64,000 nt of DNA from Streptomyces zagrosensis (lineage in GTDB: Bacteria; Actinomycetota; Actinomycetes; Streptomycetales; Streptomycetaceae). Each line of letters starts with the position of its first letter. The stretch's first letter is position 1. The translations under genes and the position numbers were made by a program. Shown one piece after another: positions 1 to 9,129 of this stretch. Under the pieces are notes generated by a model. It did not search any database. It was given only the letters and a program-made list of their open reading frames with translations, and was not told where the DNA came from. The DNA is taken from assembly GCF_014203645.1 (NCBI RefSeq), contig NZ_JACHJL010000001.1, forward strand, positions 682,001 to 746,000, given 5' to 3'.

Positions 1-302
1 GGTCTGGTGCGGCCTGAGTAGGGGCGATTCGCTCGGGGTCGCTGCTGTCGCGTGAGGGCCTTGCCGCAGGCGGGAGGGGGTGGCCCGGGCGGGGCAGGCA
101 GATGTGACGCGGGTGGTATGGGTGTGTGGGTGATGTGTCGATGAGTCATATGGCGGTGAGCTTGATCGGACCGGGCTGCCGAGTGCCGGGCCGCTAGATC
201 ACTGGGGCGTCGAGTTGCTGGGTTGCTGGGCCGCCGGTGTGCTCAGTGGGCGGTGGCGCATTCCCGCGTGTTCGCCCCGTACTCATGACAGCTCGGGCAC
301 GC
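1..302. other. No gene seen at left edge
   Basis: I see no convincing coding region, promoter or RNA gene in this stretch. The short open frames here lack a ribosome binding site and a recognisable protein. It lies downstream of the minus-strand thioesterase gene, so it is probably spacer toward a gene outside the window. Confidence 0.5.
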
Positions 303-335
303 CGAAGGGGCGCGACACTGGGTCGCGCCCCTTCG
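303..335 (-). terminator. Hairpin terminator of thioesterase gene
   Basis: A perfect 14-bp inverted repeat (303-316 with 322-335, core GAAGGGGCGCGAC) closes a 5-base loop, 25 bases past the stop of the minus-strand thioesterase gene. There is no long U-tract, as is usual for Streptomyces terminators. The function is inferred from position and stem strength. Confidence 0.7.
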
Positions 336-359
336 ATGGTGGTCAGGCGGTCCGGGTGC

Positions 360-848
360 TTAGTTTGCGGTCGGAGCCCCCGTGCTGGCGATGTCATCGA
401 CCGCGCGCAACAGGCAGGTCAGCCGGGCGGTGCACAGGCGCTTGTCCTGTTCGTCGGTGATGACGATCTCGTAAGTGGCGGTGGTGCGACCTCGGTGGAT
501 GGGAGTGGCGACGCCGGTGACCAGACCGGATCGGGCGCCCCGGTGGTGGGTGCAGTTGAGGTCAACGCCAACGGCGATCTTGTGTGGTCCGCCGTGCAGC
601 ATCGAGCCCACCGAGCCCAGCGTTTCGGCGAGGACCGCCGAAGCCCCGCCGTGCAGGAGCCCGTACGGCTGCGTGTTGCCCTCCACCGGGAGGGTGCCCA
701 CCACGCGGTCGGGTGCGGCCTCCAGAACGCGTAGCCCCATGCGTTCACCGAGGTGCCCGGCGGAGAAGAGGGCGGGGAGGTCGATCCCGCGTCCCGCGTA
801 CTGGTCGATGATCTCCTGCGGGAACGTGGTGGTGCTCTGCTCGCCCAT
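360..848 (-). CDS. PaaI-type hotdog-fold thioesterase
   Basis: The 162-residue protein has the length and motifs of a PaaI/YbgC-like hotdog thioesterase, a family that hydrolyses acyl-CoA thioesters in the cytoplasm. The helix-capping segment GLLHGGASAVLAETLGS (about residues 63-79), with its His-Gly-Gly-Ala signature, is the hallmark. The later VGVDLNCTHHRGARSG stretch matches the second conserved strand. The start is supported by GGAG about nine bases upstream. The gene lies 76 bases downstream of the molybdopterin oxidoreductase gene on the same strand and may be cotranscribed with it. The substrate cannot be told from the sequence. Confidence 0.85.
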   Translation of the reverse strand: MGEQSTTTFPQEIIDQYAGRGIDLPALFSAGHLGERMGLRVLEAAPDRVVGTLPVEGNTQPYGLLHGGASAVLAETLGSVGSMLHGGPHKIAVGVDLNCTHHRGARSGLVTGVATPIHRGRTTATYEIVITDEQDKRLCTARLTCLLRAVDDIASTGAPTAN

Positions 849-924
849 GGCGTCCGGCTCCGATCAGCGGCTCTCGTTCAGTGGTGTGTGCACCGTCTTA
901 CCTATCAGCTCCCTGAGCGAGCGC

Positions 925-3207
925 TTATACGGGGGCTGTCTGTTCCAACCGGATCACCACGGACTTGCTGGCAGGCGTGTTGCTGGTGTCCGCCGTCGCA
1001 TCCAGCGGGACCAGGACATTGGTCTCCGGGTAGTACGCGGCGGCGCAGCCGCGTGCTGTCGGGTAGTGCACGACGCGGAAGCCGGGTGCGCGCCGCTCGA
1101 TGCCGTCTCGCCATTCGCTGACCAAGTCGGCGTACGCACCGTCTGCAAGGCCTCGTTCGCGTGCGTCCTCGGGGTGGATGAGGACTACTCGGCGGCCGTT
1201 TTTGATGCCTCGGTAGCGGTCGTCTAGGCCGTAGATCGTGGTGTTGTACTGGTCGTGCGAGCGCAGCGTCTGCAAGAGCAGTCGCCCCTCGGGAACCTTG
1301 GGGTACTCGACGGGGGCGGCGGTGAAGTTGGCCTTCCCGGTGGCGGTGGGGAAGCGGCGCTCATCGCGTGGGGCGTGCGGTAGCGCGAATCCGCCGGACT
1401 TGCGTACCCGTGCGTCGAAATCCTCAAAACCGGGGATGACGCGTGCGATCCGGTCCCGGACGTGCCCGTAGTCCCCTTCGAACTCCTCCCAGGGGGTGCG
1501 GCTTTGCTCGCCGAGTACGTGTCGGGCCAGCCGGCAGACGATGGCGGGCTCGGAGAGCAGCTCGGCGTGGGCTGGCTCTAGTCGGCCTCGCGAGGCGTGC
1601 ACCATGCCCATCGAGTCCTCGACGGTGACGAACTGGTCGCCGCCGGCTTGGGTGTCGCGCTCGGTGCGGCCGAGGGTGGGCAGGATCAATGCCCGCGCGC
1701 CGGTGACCGTGTGCGAGCGGTTGAGCTTGGTGGACACATGGACGGTGAGCCGGGCGCGGCGCATGGCGGCCTCGGTGACGTCGGTGTCCGGCGAAGCGGC
1801 CACGAAGTTGCCGCCCATCGCGAAGAAGACCTTGACGTGCCCGTCTCGTAGGGCGCGGATGGCCCGTACGACGTCGAGGCCGTGCGCGCGCGGCGGTGCG
1901 AAGCCGAACTCCTTTTCCAGCGCGTCCAAGAACTCGGGTGCGGGTCGCTCGAAGATGCCCATCGTGCGGTCGCCCTGCACGTTGCTGTGGCCACGCACGG
2001 GGCACACGCCGGCCCCGGGGCGGCCGACATTGCCGCGCAGCAACAGGAAGTTGACGACCTCCCTGATGGTGGGCACCGAGTGCTTGTGCTGGGTGAGCCC
2101 CATGGCCCAGCACACGATGGTGCGGCGGGAGGCGAGGACCATCTCCAGCGCTCGTTCGATGTCGGCCCGTGCGAGCCCGGTGGCGCGCAGCGTCTCGTCC
2201 CAGTCGGCCGCGCGGGCGGTGGCAGCGAACTCTTCGAAGCCGTGCGTGTGTTCGCGGACGAACTCTTCGTCAACGGCCCCGTCGTTCTCCAGGATCAGCC
2301 GGTTCAGTACCCGGAAGAGGGCCTGGTCACCGCCTAGTCTGACCTGGAGGAACAGATCGGTGAGCGGGGTGCCGCCGCGGGTGAGGCCGCGCGCGGTCTG
2401 TGGGTTCTTGAACCGCTCCATGCCCGCCTCGGGCAGCGGGTTGACGGTGATGATGCGCGCCCCGTTGGCCTTGGCCTTCTCCAGTGCGGTGAGCATGCGG
2501 GGATGGTTGGTGCCCGGGTTCTGACCGGCGACGATGATCAGATCGGCCTGGTAGAGGTCGTCGAGCAGCACGCTGCCCTTGCCGATGCCGAGCGTCTCGG
2601 TCAGCGCGGAACCGGATGACTCGTGGCACATGTTGGAGCAGTCGGGCAGGTTGTTGGTGCCGAACTCGCGGGCGAAGAGCTGGTAGAGGAAGGCGGCCTC
2701 GTTGCTCGTACGGCCCGAGGTGTAGAACACCGCCTCATCTGGTGAGCCGAGGGCCTGAAGCTCTTCGGCGATCAGGGCGAACGCGCGGTCCCAAGCAATC
2801 GGTTCGTACCGCTCGGCGCCCTCGTCGAGGAACATCGGCTGGGTGAGACGGCCCTGTTGACCGAGCCAGTACCCGCTGCGGGTGGCGAGGTCGGCGATCG
2901 GGTGCGCGGTGAAGAAGTCGGGTGTGACGCGGCGCAGCGTGGCTTCCTCCGCGACGGCCTTCGCGCCGTTCTCGCAGAATTCCGCCGCATGCCGCTTGTC
3001 CGGCTCGGGCCAGGCGCAACCGGGGCAGTCGAAGCCGTCCTTTTGGTTGACCTTGAGGAGGGTGAGCGCGGTGCGGCGCACACCCATCTGGCGCTGCGCG
3101 GCGAGCAGGGAGTGGGCGACGCCGGGCAGTCCGGCCGCGGACTGCTGTGGCGGGCTCACCTCGGGCGCGTCCTGCACCGGGTCACCTGTGGGCGGCTTGG
3201 CTGCCAT
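925..3207 (-). CDS. FdhF/YdeP-family molybdopterin oxidoreductase
   Basis: This 760-residue protein belongs to the molybdopterin-dependent oxidoreductases related to formate dehydrogenase alpha subunits, specifically the YdeP/FdhF-like branch. Near the N-terminus, GFDCPGCAWPEP is the YdeP-type signature in place of the usual four-cysteine Fe4S4 motif. The SNMCHESSG segment supplies the Cys expected at the molybdenum-ligand position, and GQNPGTNHPRML is a typical cofactor-binding loop. I chose the ATG at 3207 because AAAGGGGAG sits just before it; the open frame extends upstream but as low-quality sequence. The physiological substrate of this branch is not established, so formate should not be assumed. 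An fdhD-type sulfurtransferase, often linked to this family, is not in the window. Confidence 0.85.
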   Translation of the reverse strand: MAAKPPTGDPVQDAPEVSPPQQSAAGLPGVAHSLLAAQRQMGVRRTALTLLKVNQKDGFDCPGCAWPEPDKRHAAEFCENGAKAVAEEATLRRVTPDFFTAHPIADLATRSGYWLGQQGRLTQPMFLDEGAERYEPIAWDRAFALIAEELQALGSPDEAVFYTSGRTSNEAAFLYQLFAREFGTNNLPDCSNMCHESSGSALTETLGIGKGSVLLDDLYQADLIIVAGQNPGTNHPRMLTALEKAKANGARIITVNPLPEAGMERFKNPQTARGLTRGGTPLTDLFLQVRLGGDQALFRVLNRLILENDGAVDEEFVREHTHGFEEFAATARAADWDETLRATGLARADIERALEMVLASRRTIVCWAMGLTQHKHSVPTIREVVNFLLLRGNVGRPGAGVCPVRGHSNVQGDRTMGIFERPAPEFLDALEKEFGFAPPRAHGLDVVRAIRALRDGHVKVFFAMGGNFVAASPDTDVTEAAMRRARLTVHVSTKLNRSHTVTGARALILPTLGRTERDTQAGGDQFVTVEDSMGMVHASRGRLEPAHAELLSEPAIVCRLARHVLGEQSRTPWEEFEGDYGHVRDRIARVIPGFEDFDARVRKSGGFALPHAPRDERRFPTATGKANFTAAPVEYPKVPEGRLLLQTLRSHDQYNTTIYGLDDRYRGIKNGRRVVLIHPEDARERGLADGAYADLVSEWRDGIERRAPGFRVVHYPTARGCAAAYYPETNVLVPLDATADTSNTPASKSVVIRLEQTAPV

Positions 3208-3464
3208 GGCGCTCCCCTTTGATCGATCGGTCGTCGCTGACATGTCTGCGGGTCGCCGCGGGGCGGGCCGATGGTGTGCGGTCCGTCGCCGACGGTGGCC
3301 GTCGGTGCCCGGCCCGTACGTGATTGGGCCGGCTGTCCCGGTACCAAGACCGGTACAGGTAAATCCTGTCACGAGGCACTGACAGTGGCTGGGGCCCCCG
3401 CTGCCGGCTGGGGCCGTGCCTTTCTCGCCGGACTGGGCGCCCGCCCGCCCGCCTGCCGGGTCGG

Positions 3465-3565
3465 GGTGGCTGCTGGCGGATCGAGGTGGCTGCCGCCGGG
3501 GTTGGGTGGCTGCCGCCGGGGTTGGGGTGGCTGCTGGCGGGCTGAGGTGGCTGCCGCCGGGCCGG
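3465..3565. repeat. Five tandem 20-21 bp repeats before polA
   Basis: The core GGTGGCTGCYGSCGG recurs at 3465, 3485, 3505, 3526 and 3546, a 20-21 base period. It lies in the 468-base spacer between the divergent oxidoreductase and polA (3208-3675). The spacer shows no recognisable gene although a long frame is open through it into polA. I found no clear -35/-10 pair for polA. Confidence 0.75.
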
Positions 3566-3675
3566 GGCTGTGCCGCTGGCTTCTGGTACGGCCCGGCCGG
3601 GCTGTTTGGGGTCGGCGGCCGGGCCGTACCACCGGTGGCGCTGGATTGTCAGTGGGCCGTGGCAGGATCGGGGGC

Positions 3676-6405
3676 GTGGCAGAGAAAGCATCGAAGACGA
3701 CAGCAGCGCAGCCCTCCGGCGAGTCAGGCGAGCATCCCCGTCTGCTCCTGCTGGATGGGCATTCCCTGGCCTATCGGGCGTTCTTCGCCCTGCCCGCGGA
3801 GAACTTCAGCACGAGCACGGGCCAGACGACCAATGCCATCTACGGCTTCGCCTCGATGCTCGCGAACACGTTGCGTGACGAGCAGCCGACGCATTTGGCG
3901 GTCGCCTTCGATGTGTCCCGTAAGACCTGGCGCTCCGAGGAGTTCCCTGAGTACAAGGCGACGCGTTCGCAGACCCCGGATGAGTTCAAGGGGCAGGTGG
4001 AACTGATCGGGGAAATGCTGGACGCGATGAGCGTGCGGCGCTTCGCGATCGAGGGCTTCGAGGCGGACGATGTGATCGCCACGCTGGCGACCCGCGCGGA
4101 GGCGGACGGTTTCCAGGTGTCGATCGTCACCGGTGACCGGGACTCCTTCCAGTTGGTCAGCGACCAGGTGACGGTGCTGTATCCGACGAAGGGCGTCTCT
4201 GAGCTGACGCGGTTCACTCCGGAGAAGGTGCAGGAGAAGTACGGTCTTTCGCCGCGGCAGTATCCGGACTTCGCGGCGCTGCGCGGTGACCCATCGGACA
4301 ACCTTCCGGGCATTCCGGGCGTCGGCGAGAAGACCGCCGCGAAGTGGATCAACCAGTTCGGTTCCTTCGACGCATTGGTCGAGCGGGCCGATGAGGTCAA
4401 GGGCAAGGTCGGGCAGAGCTTCCGCGACCATCTGGAGTCCGTCAAGCTCAATCGCCGGCTGACCGAGATGGTGCGGGACGTCGAGCTGTCCTGTGGCCCG
4501 GCGGAGTTGCTGCGGGCGCCATACGACCGGCAGGCGCTGACGGTGGTGCTCGACGCGCTGGAGTTTCGGCACCAGAACTTCCGCGAGCGGCTGCTGGCCG
4601 CCGACCCGGGCGCGGTCGAGGAGACGGTGGTGCCGGCGGCCGGTGTCGAGGTGGACGGGGTGGCGCTGGGCGCCGGCGAGCTGGCGCCGTGGCTCGCCGA
4701 GCACGCGGGGGCGCTCCTTGGCTTGGCGACCGTCGATGCCTGGGCGTTGGGCAGCGGCAGCGTCAGCGAGGTCGCGCTGGCGACAGCGGCCGGGCCCGCG
4801 GTGTGGTTCGACCCGTCCCAGGTGGACGAGGCGGACGAGCGGGCCTTCGCCGAGTGGATCGCCGATCCTGAGCGGCCGAAGGTGACGCACGACGCGAAGG
4901 GCGTGATGCGGGTCTTCGCCGAACACGGCTGGACCGTCGCCGGGGTGGGCATGGACACCGCGCTCGCCGCGTACCTGGTCAAGCCGGGGCGGCGCTCCTT
5001 CGCGTTGGATGCGCTGTCCGTGGAGTACCTGGGCCGTGAGCTGGCCCCAGCGGCGGCCGATAGCGGACAGCTCGCCTTCGGCGCCGATGACCAGGCCGAG
5101 CAGGATGCGCTCATGACGCAGGCGCGGGCCATTGTCGATCTTGGCGAGGCGTTTGGCGGGCGGCTGGCCGAGGTCGGCTCCGCCGATTTGCTGCGCGAGG
5201 TGGAGCTGCCGACCTCCGAGCTGCTGGCCCGGCTTGAGCGGGCCGGGATCGCCGCTGACCGTGGCTGGCTGGAGCGCATGGAGCAGCAGTTCGCCGCTGC
5301 CGTGCAGCAGGCGGTGCAGGAGGCGCACGCCGCGGTTGGCCATGAGTTCAACCTCGGCTCGCCCAAGCAGCTCCAGGAGGTGCTTTTCGGCGAGCTGGGT
5401 CTGCCGAAGACGAAGAAGACCAAGACGGGCTATACGACGGACGCCGACGCCCTGGCCTGGCTCGCCGCGCAGACCGACCACGAGCTGCCGGTGATCATGT
5501 TGCGCCACCGTGAGCAGGCCCGGCTGCGCTCCACTGTCGAGGGCCTGATCAAGACGATCGCCCCAGAAGGCCGCATTCACACCACCTTCAACCAGACGGT
5601 GGCGGCCACCGGGCGGCTGTCGTCCACCGATCCGAACCTACAGAACATCCCGGTGCGCACGGACGAGGGCCGTGCCATCCGCCGCGGCTTCATCGTCGGC
5701 GAGGGGTACGAGTCGTTGATGACGGCCGACTACAGCCAGATTGAACTGCGGGTCATGGCCCACCTCTCCGAGGACGAGGGCCTGCTGGAGGCGTTCACCT
5801 CCGGTGAGGACCTGCACACCACGGTTGCCTCGCAGGTCTTTGGCGTAGCCAAGTCCGAGGTCGATCCGGAGATGCGCCGCAAGATCAAGGCAATGTCGTA
5901 CGGCCTGGCCTATGGTCTGTCCGCCTTCGGGCTCTCTCAGCAGTTGTCCATCGCGCCGGACGAGGCGCGGAAGTTGATGGACACGTTCTTCGAGCGGTTC
6001 GGTGGGGTGCGCGACTACCTCCAGCGCGTGGTGGAGGAGGCTCGCGCCACCGGCTACACCCAGACCATGCTGGGCCGCCGCCGCTATCTCCCGGATCTCA
6101 ACAGCGACAACCGGCAGCGTCGCGAGATGGCGGAGCGGATGGCGCTCAACGCCCCGATCCAGGGCACCGCCGCCGACATCGTCAAGGTCGCCATGCTGGG
6201 GGTGGATCGTGCCTTGCGCGCGGAGCGGTTGGCGTCGCGGATGCTCCTTCAGGTCCACGACGAAATCGTCCTGGAGATCGCGGCGGGGGAACGGGAGCGC
6301 GTGGAGACGCTGGTCCGTCGCGAGATGTCCGGCGCGGTCGAGTTGAGCGCGCCTTTGGATGTCTCGGTCGGCTCGGGCGACGACTGGGAGTCGGCGGCGC
6401 ACTGA
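3676..6405 (+). CDS. polA: DNA polymerase I
   Basis: The 909-residue family A DNA polymerase fills gaps after excision repair and removes RNA primers. The order is a 5'-3' exonuclease (about residues 20-310, with LLLDGHSLAYRAFF and the GVGEKTAAKW helix-hairpin-helix), a degenerate 3'-5' exonuclease, and the polymerase domain. Polymerase motifs are intact: motif A TADYSQIELRV (Asp near 684), motif B RRKIKAMSYGLAYG (about 734-747) and motif C QVHDEIVL (about 859). In the exonuclease-like domain the usual DxE pair is absent (ATVDAWALG), as in other actinobacterial PolA, so no proofreading is expected. I chose GTG 3676 because the family N-terminus begins there and a purine-rich stretch precedes it; the upstream 135 codons read through tandem repeats. 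Confidence 0.96.
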   Translation: MAEKASKTTAAQPSGESGEHPRLLLLDGHSLAYRAFFALPAENFSTSTGQTTNAIYGFASMLANTLRDEQPTHLAVAFDVSRKTWRSEEFPEYKATRSQTPDEFKGQVELIGEMLDAMSVRRFAIEGFEADDVIATLATRAEADGFQVSIVTGDRDSFQLVSDQVTVLYPTKGVSELTRFTPEKVQEKYGLSPRQYPDFAALRGDPSDNLPGIPGVGEKTAAKWINQFGSFDALVERADEVKGKVGQSFRDHLESVKLNRRLTEMVRDVELSCGPAELLRAPYDRQALTVVLDALEFRHQNFRERLLAADPGAVEETVVPAAGVEVDGVALGAGELAPWLAEHAGALLGLATVDAWALGSGSVSEVALATAAGPAVWFDPSQVDEADERAFAEWIADPERPKVTHDAKGVMRVFAEHGWTVAGVGMDTALAAYLVKPGRRSFALDALSVEYLGRELAPAAADSGQLAFGADDQAEQDALMTQARAIVDLGEAFGGRLAEVGSADLLREVELPTSELLARLERAGIAADRGWLERMEQQFAAAVQQAVQEAHAAVGHEFNLGSPKQLQEVLFGELGLPKTKKTKTGYTTDADALAWLAAQTDHELPVIMLRHREQARLRSTVEGLIKTIAPEGRIHTTFNQTVAATGRLSSTDPNLQNIPVRTDEGRAIRRGFIVGEGYESLMTADYSQIELRVMAHLSEDEGLLEAFTSGEDLHTTVASQVFGVAKSEVDPEMRRKIKAMSYGLAYGLSAFGLSQQLSIAPDEARKLMDTFFERFGGVRDYLQRVVEEARATGYTQTMLGRRRYLPDLNSDNRQRREMAERMALNAPIQGTAADIVKVAMLGVDRALRAERLASRMLLQVHDEIVLEIAAGERERVETLVRREMSGAVELSAPLDVSVGSGDDWESAAH

Positions 6406-6523
6406 GCGCCCCGGCTGAGTCGTGCGGCCCATGGGGGTGCGGCCCATGGGCGTGGAGGTGCTGCCTCGCGTAGCGCCTCCACGGACCTATCCGCCTTCGT
6501 CCTCCTGCCCTCATGTGCGCCCC

Positions 6524-6560
6524 CGAGTGCCGGGCCGGTTACCCGCTGGCCCGGCACTCG
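6524..6560 (+). terminator. Hairpin terminator downstream of polA
   Basis: CGAGTGCCGGGCC (6524-6536) and its exact complement (6548-6560) form a 13-bp stem with an 11-base loop, about 120 bases after the polA stop. No U-tract follows. Just before it, GTGCGGCCCATGGG occurs twice (6422 and 6438). Confidence 0.65.
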
Positions 6561-6594
6561 GCCGTCGAGCCCGCGCTGCGGGGCGCTTTCCTTC

Positions 6595-6674
6595 GCACGC
6601 CCCGCACGCCCCGCACGCCCCGCACGCCCCGCACGCCCCGCACGCCCCGCACGCCCCGCACGCCCCGCACGCCC
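6595..6674. repeat. Nine-copy 9-bp minisatellite GCACGCCCC
   Basis: Nine head-to-tail copies of GCACGCCCC run from 6595 to 6674, nearly perfect until the last, followed by related GGTACG/CGTACGCCC units to about 6700. All six frames pass through it without stops, giving spurious open frames. The rest of the 717-base gap to the transglycosylase gene (6675-7122) shows no gene I can support. I looked for a ydaO-type riboswitch there without success. Confidence 0.9.
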
Positions 6675-7122
6675 GGTACGGGTCGTACGCCCGGTACGCC
6701 CGCCTGCGCCTGGCGACCACCCCGCGATGGTCCGCGGGAAGCGAGCCCTGGAGCTCCCTGCGCCTGGTGGTCGTCGGGGCATCACTGCGGTACGAAGGGG
6801 CAGCGGCCGGTAGCGGTGAGGGCAGCCCGCGGTGGGGGATCGCAGTGGGCAGCGGCCCCGTGATGCGGCCTCCACCGGGGTGTCTCAACCCGCCGTCGCT
6901 GTGCGAAAGATTGCTTGGCGCAGGGAACGGAGCCCCGGTCAGCGACGTCCTTGCAGGAGACGGACCCCGCCAGACCCGTCCCGATCAGCACCGACGCGCT
7001 GCCCGTCGTTTTCGCTCAAAAAGGAACGCCTTACGTCGGTAGCTGCGGGCCATAAGTTGCCGTAGTGTCGCGATCGTTGTCGCGCGGGGGAGCGCGTCAC
7101 TGTCGATGGGAGGGATGGACGG

Positions 7123-8928
7123 ATGGCAGCGCACATCAGTCGGCGACTGCGCCAGGGAGCGACCACCACTGCGGTGGCAGCGGTTGCGATGGCCGCGCTC
7201 ACTGCCTCTCAGGCCCCGGGATTCGCCGGAGGCCACCAGGAGAAGGACACAGACGCCGCGAGCGAGACGCTCTCGCCCTCAGGCGGTCCGATCAGCGGTG
7301 ACTCCTCCTACCACACCGACCTCCCCCCCTTGAAGAACCCGGCGAAGTCGGCGAATCCCAGCGCCCCACCCGGCGCCAACAAGCCGGGCGCGATGGGCGG
7401 CGACGCCAACTCCGGCATCCCCGCCACGGTGCTCGACGCCTACCAGCGTGCGGAGTCGGCCGTGGAGGGCAGCACCCCCGGTTGCCAACTCCCCTGGGAA
7501 CTCCTGGCCTCCATCGGCCGTGTCGAGTCAGGGCAGGCCCGCGGTGGCGCCGTGGACCGCGAAGGCACCACCCTCAGCCCGATCCTTGGCCCGGTCCTCA
7601 ACGGCAACGGCTTCGCCAAGATCACCGACACCGACGGCGGCGCCTACGACGACGACGTAACGCACGACCGGGCCGTTGGGCCCATGCAGTTCATCCCGTC
7701 CACCTGGGCGATCTACGGCCAGGACGGCAACGGGGATGGCGAGCGCAACCCCAACAACATCTACGACGCGGCGCTCGCTGCGGCCAACTACCTGTGCGCC
7801 AACGACCGCGATCTATCGGTCAAGGCCGACCTGGACCGGGCGATCCTCGGTTATAACCGCTCCCAGGAGTACCTGCGGACGGTCCTGTCCTGGTTCGAGT
7901 TCTATCGGAACGGCACGCACGAGGTGCCCGATGGCACCGGAGTGCTGCCAGTGGGTGGCGGCTCCGGCACGGGCGGCAACCGTGACAAGAGTCGTGACAA
8001 CGGCGCGGACGCGTTCAAGGAGCACGGCAAGGGCAAGCCGGGCAAGACCACGGGCGGCCAGCAGCAGCCGGGCGGTCACACGCAGCGGCCCGCGCCGCCG
8101 AACCAGCCCCAGCAGCCGAAACCGCCTCACACGCCGGACACGCCAGGTCCCGGGACCCCGCCACCGACCCAGGTTCCCACGCACCCTCCGACGACGCCTC
8201 CCCCGACGACGACGCCCCCCAAGCCCACGCCCACACCGGACAAGCGCCTCACGCACATCGGCGCCCGGCAGCTCACGGCCACCGAGGGTGAAGCGTTCGC
8301 GGAGTCACCCCAGGCCCGAGTGGAGGACACCAAGGGCAAGCCGCTCTCCGGGGTGCGGGTGCGCTTCGAGATACACGGCGAGACCGAGGCGCGTTTCTAC
8401 GGCCTCACCGACACGGTCACGGTGTTCTCGCGGCAGGACGGCACGGCCCAGGCCCCGAAGCTGATCGCGGGCAAGCAGGCGGGCGCGTTCACCGTGCGGG
8501 CCACGATCGTGGGCGAGAGCAAGAGCGCGATCGACTTCACCGCGACCGTCAAGGCGCGCCCCGTGCCCACGCCGACACCCGATGCCCTGGCCCCTACGCA
8601 GACGAAGCCGCTCACCGCCAAACCCTCCGCCTCCTACGCGGAGCCGATCGTGGTCCAGGCCACCCGCCAGGGCAAGCCCGCGGCGAACGTCAAGATCACC
8701 GCGACCATGATCACCTCAGCTGCGGACAACGCGACCCAGAACGACAAGGGCCCGTACTTCAAGGACGCGAAGGGCAAGCCGCTGCGCCTCCTGAGCGACC
8801 TCACGACGGACGCCAACGGTCGGCTCACCCTCCCGAAGATCTACACCGACGGCAACACCGGCACCTTCCTCCTCCGCCTCACCACTGCCAACGGCCTGAC
8901 CTCCACTCTCACGCTGACGGTCGGCTAA
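7123..8928 (+). CDS. Secreted lytic transglycosylase with Ig-like domains
   Basis: The 601-residue protein starts with a signal peptide (Arg-rich start, then VAAVAMAALTASQAPGFAGG). A soluble lytic transglycosylase domain follows at about residues 115-265, with the likely catalytic Glu near 134 in ASIGRVESG and the family motifs AVGPMQFIPSTW and AALAAANYLC. These enzymes cleave peptidoglycan outside the membrane. A Pro/Thr/Gln-rich linker (about 275-375) leads to two Ig-like beta domains (about 378-485 and 495-600), the first resembling bacterial Big-type folds. GGGAGG lies upstream of the ATG. The Ig repeats suggest spacing or binding at the cell wall or another surface; the partner is unknown. 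Confidence 0.85.
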   Translation: MAAHISRRLRQGATTTAVAAVAMAALTASQAPGFAGGHQEKDTDAASETLSPSGGPISGDSSYHTDLPPLKNPAKSANPSAPPGANKPGAMGGDANSGIPATVLDAYQRAESAVEGSTPGCQLPWELLASIGRVESGQARGGAVDREGTTLSPILGPVLNGNGFAKITDTDGGAYDDDVTHDRAVGPMQFIPSTWAIYGQDGNGDGERNPNNIYDAALAAANYLCANDRDLSVKADLDRAILGYNRSQEYLRTVLSWFEFYRNGTHEVPDGTGVLPVGGGSGTGGNRDKSRDNGADAFKEHGKGKPGKTTGGQQQPGGHTQRPAPPNQPQQPKPPHTPDTPGPGTPPPTQVPTHPPTTPPPTTTPPKPTPTPDKRLTHIGARQLTATEGEAFAESPQARVEDTKGKPLSGVRVRFEIHGETEARFYGLTDTVTVFSRQDGTAQAPKLIAGKQAGAFTVRATIVGESKSAIDFTATVKARPVPTPTPDALAPTQTKPLTAKPSASYAEPIVVQATRQGKPAANVKITATMITSAADNATQNDKGPYFKDAKGKPLRLLSDLTTDANGRLTLPKIYTDGNTGTFLLRLTTANGLTSTLTLTVG

Positions 8929-8971
8929 GCCCAGCACGCGCCGGGGCAGCTTCCGGCCAGGGCCAAGCCAG

Positions 8972-9001
8972 CTAGTGCTGTGACCGGGAACGCTCGCCGG
9001 G
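8972..9001 (+). repeat. IS630 left terminal inverted repeat
   Basis: This end begins CTAGTGCTGTGACCGGGAAC and pairs with 10312-10341 at 21 of 30 positions. It lies downstream of the transposase 3' end. Confidence 0.75.
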
Positions 9002-9129
9002 ATGGCGTCACACGTCGGAGTGTGTCGGTCGATTCGTTCCGTGGGCTCGGTCGTCATAGCGACCTGGACGGCAACAACATTGAAGCCGCCCATAAGGAGA
9101 TCCCCTAGCGATCCAGTGCTGATCAGGCC

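Noticed and set aside
3271..3675. An N-terminal extension of PolA
   Set aside because: The frame is open but translates tandem repeats into Trp/Gly/Arg-rich sequence; the family start and the purine-rich site support GTG 3676.
3724..5580. Long minus-strand open frame opposite polA (618 codons)
   Set aside because: It mirrors polA codon structure in GC-rich DNA, has Arg/Leu/Gln-rich composition and no recognisable domain or ribosome binding site.
6595..6674. CRISPR array
   Set aside because: The repeats are direct 9-mers without spacers, and no cas gene is present. The other tandem arrays also lack spacers.
6675..7122. ydaO (c-di-AMP) riboswitch before the transglycosylase gene
   Set aside because: This riboswitch is common before Streptomyces cell wall hydrolase genes, but I could not find its conserved GGGGGACC and GGGTGAAT-type segments here.
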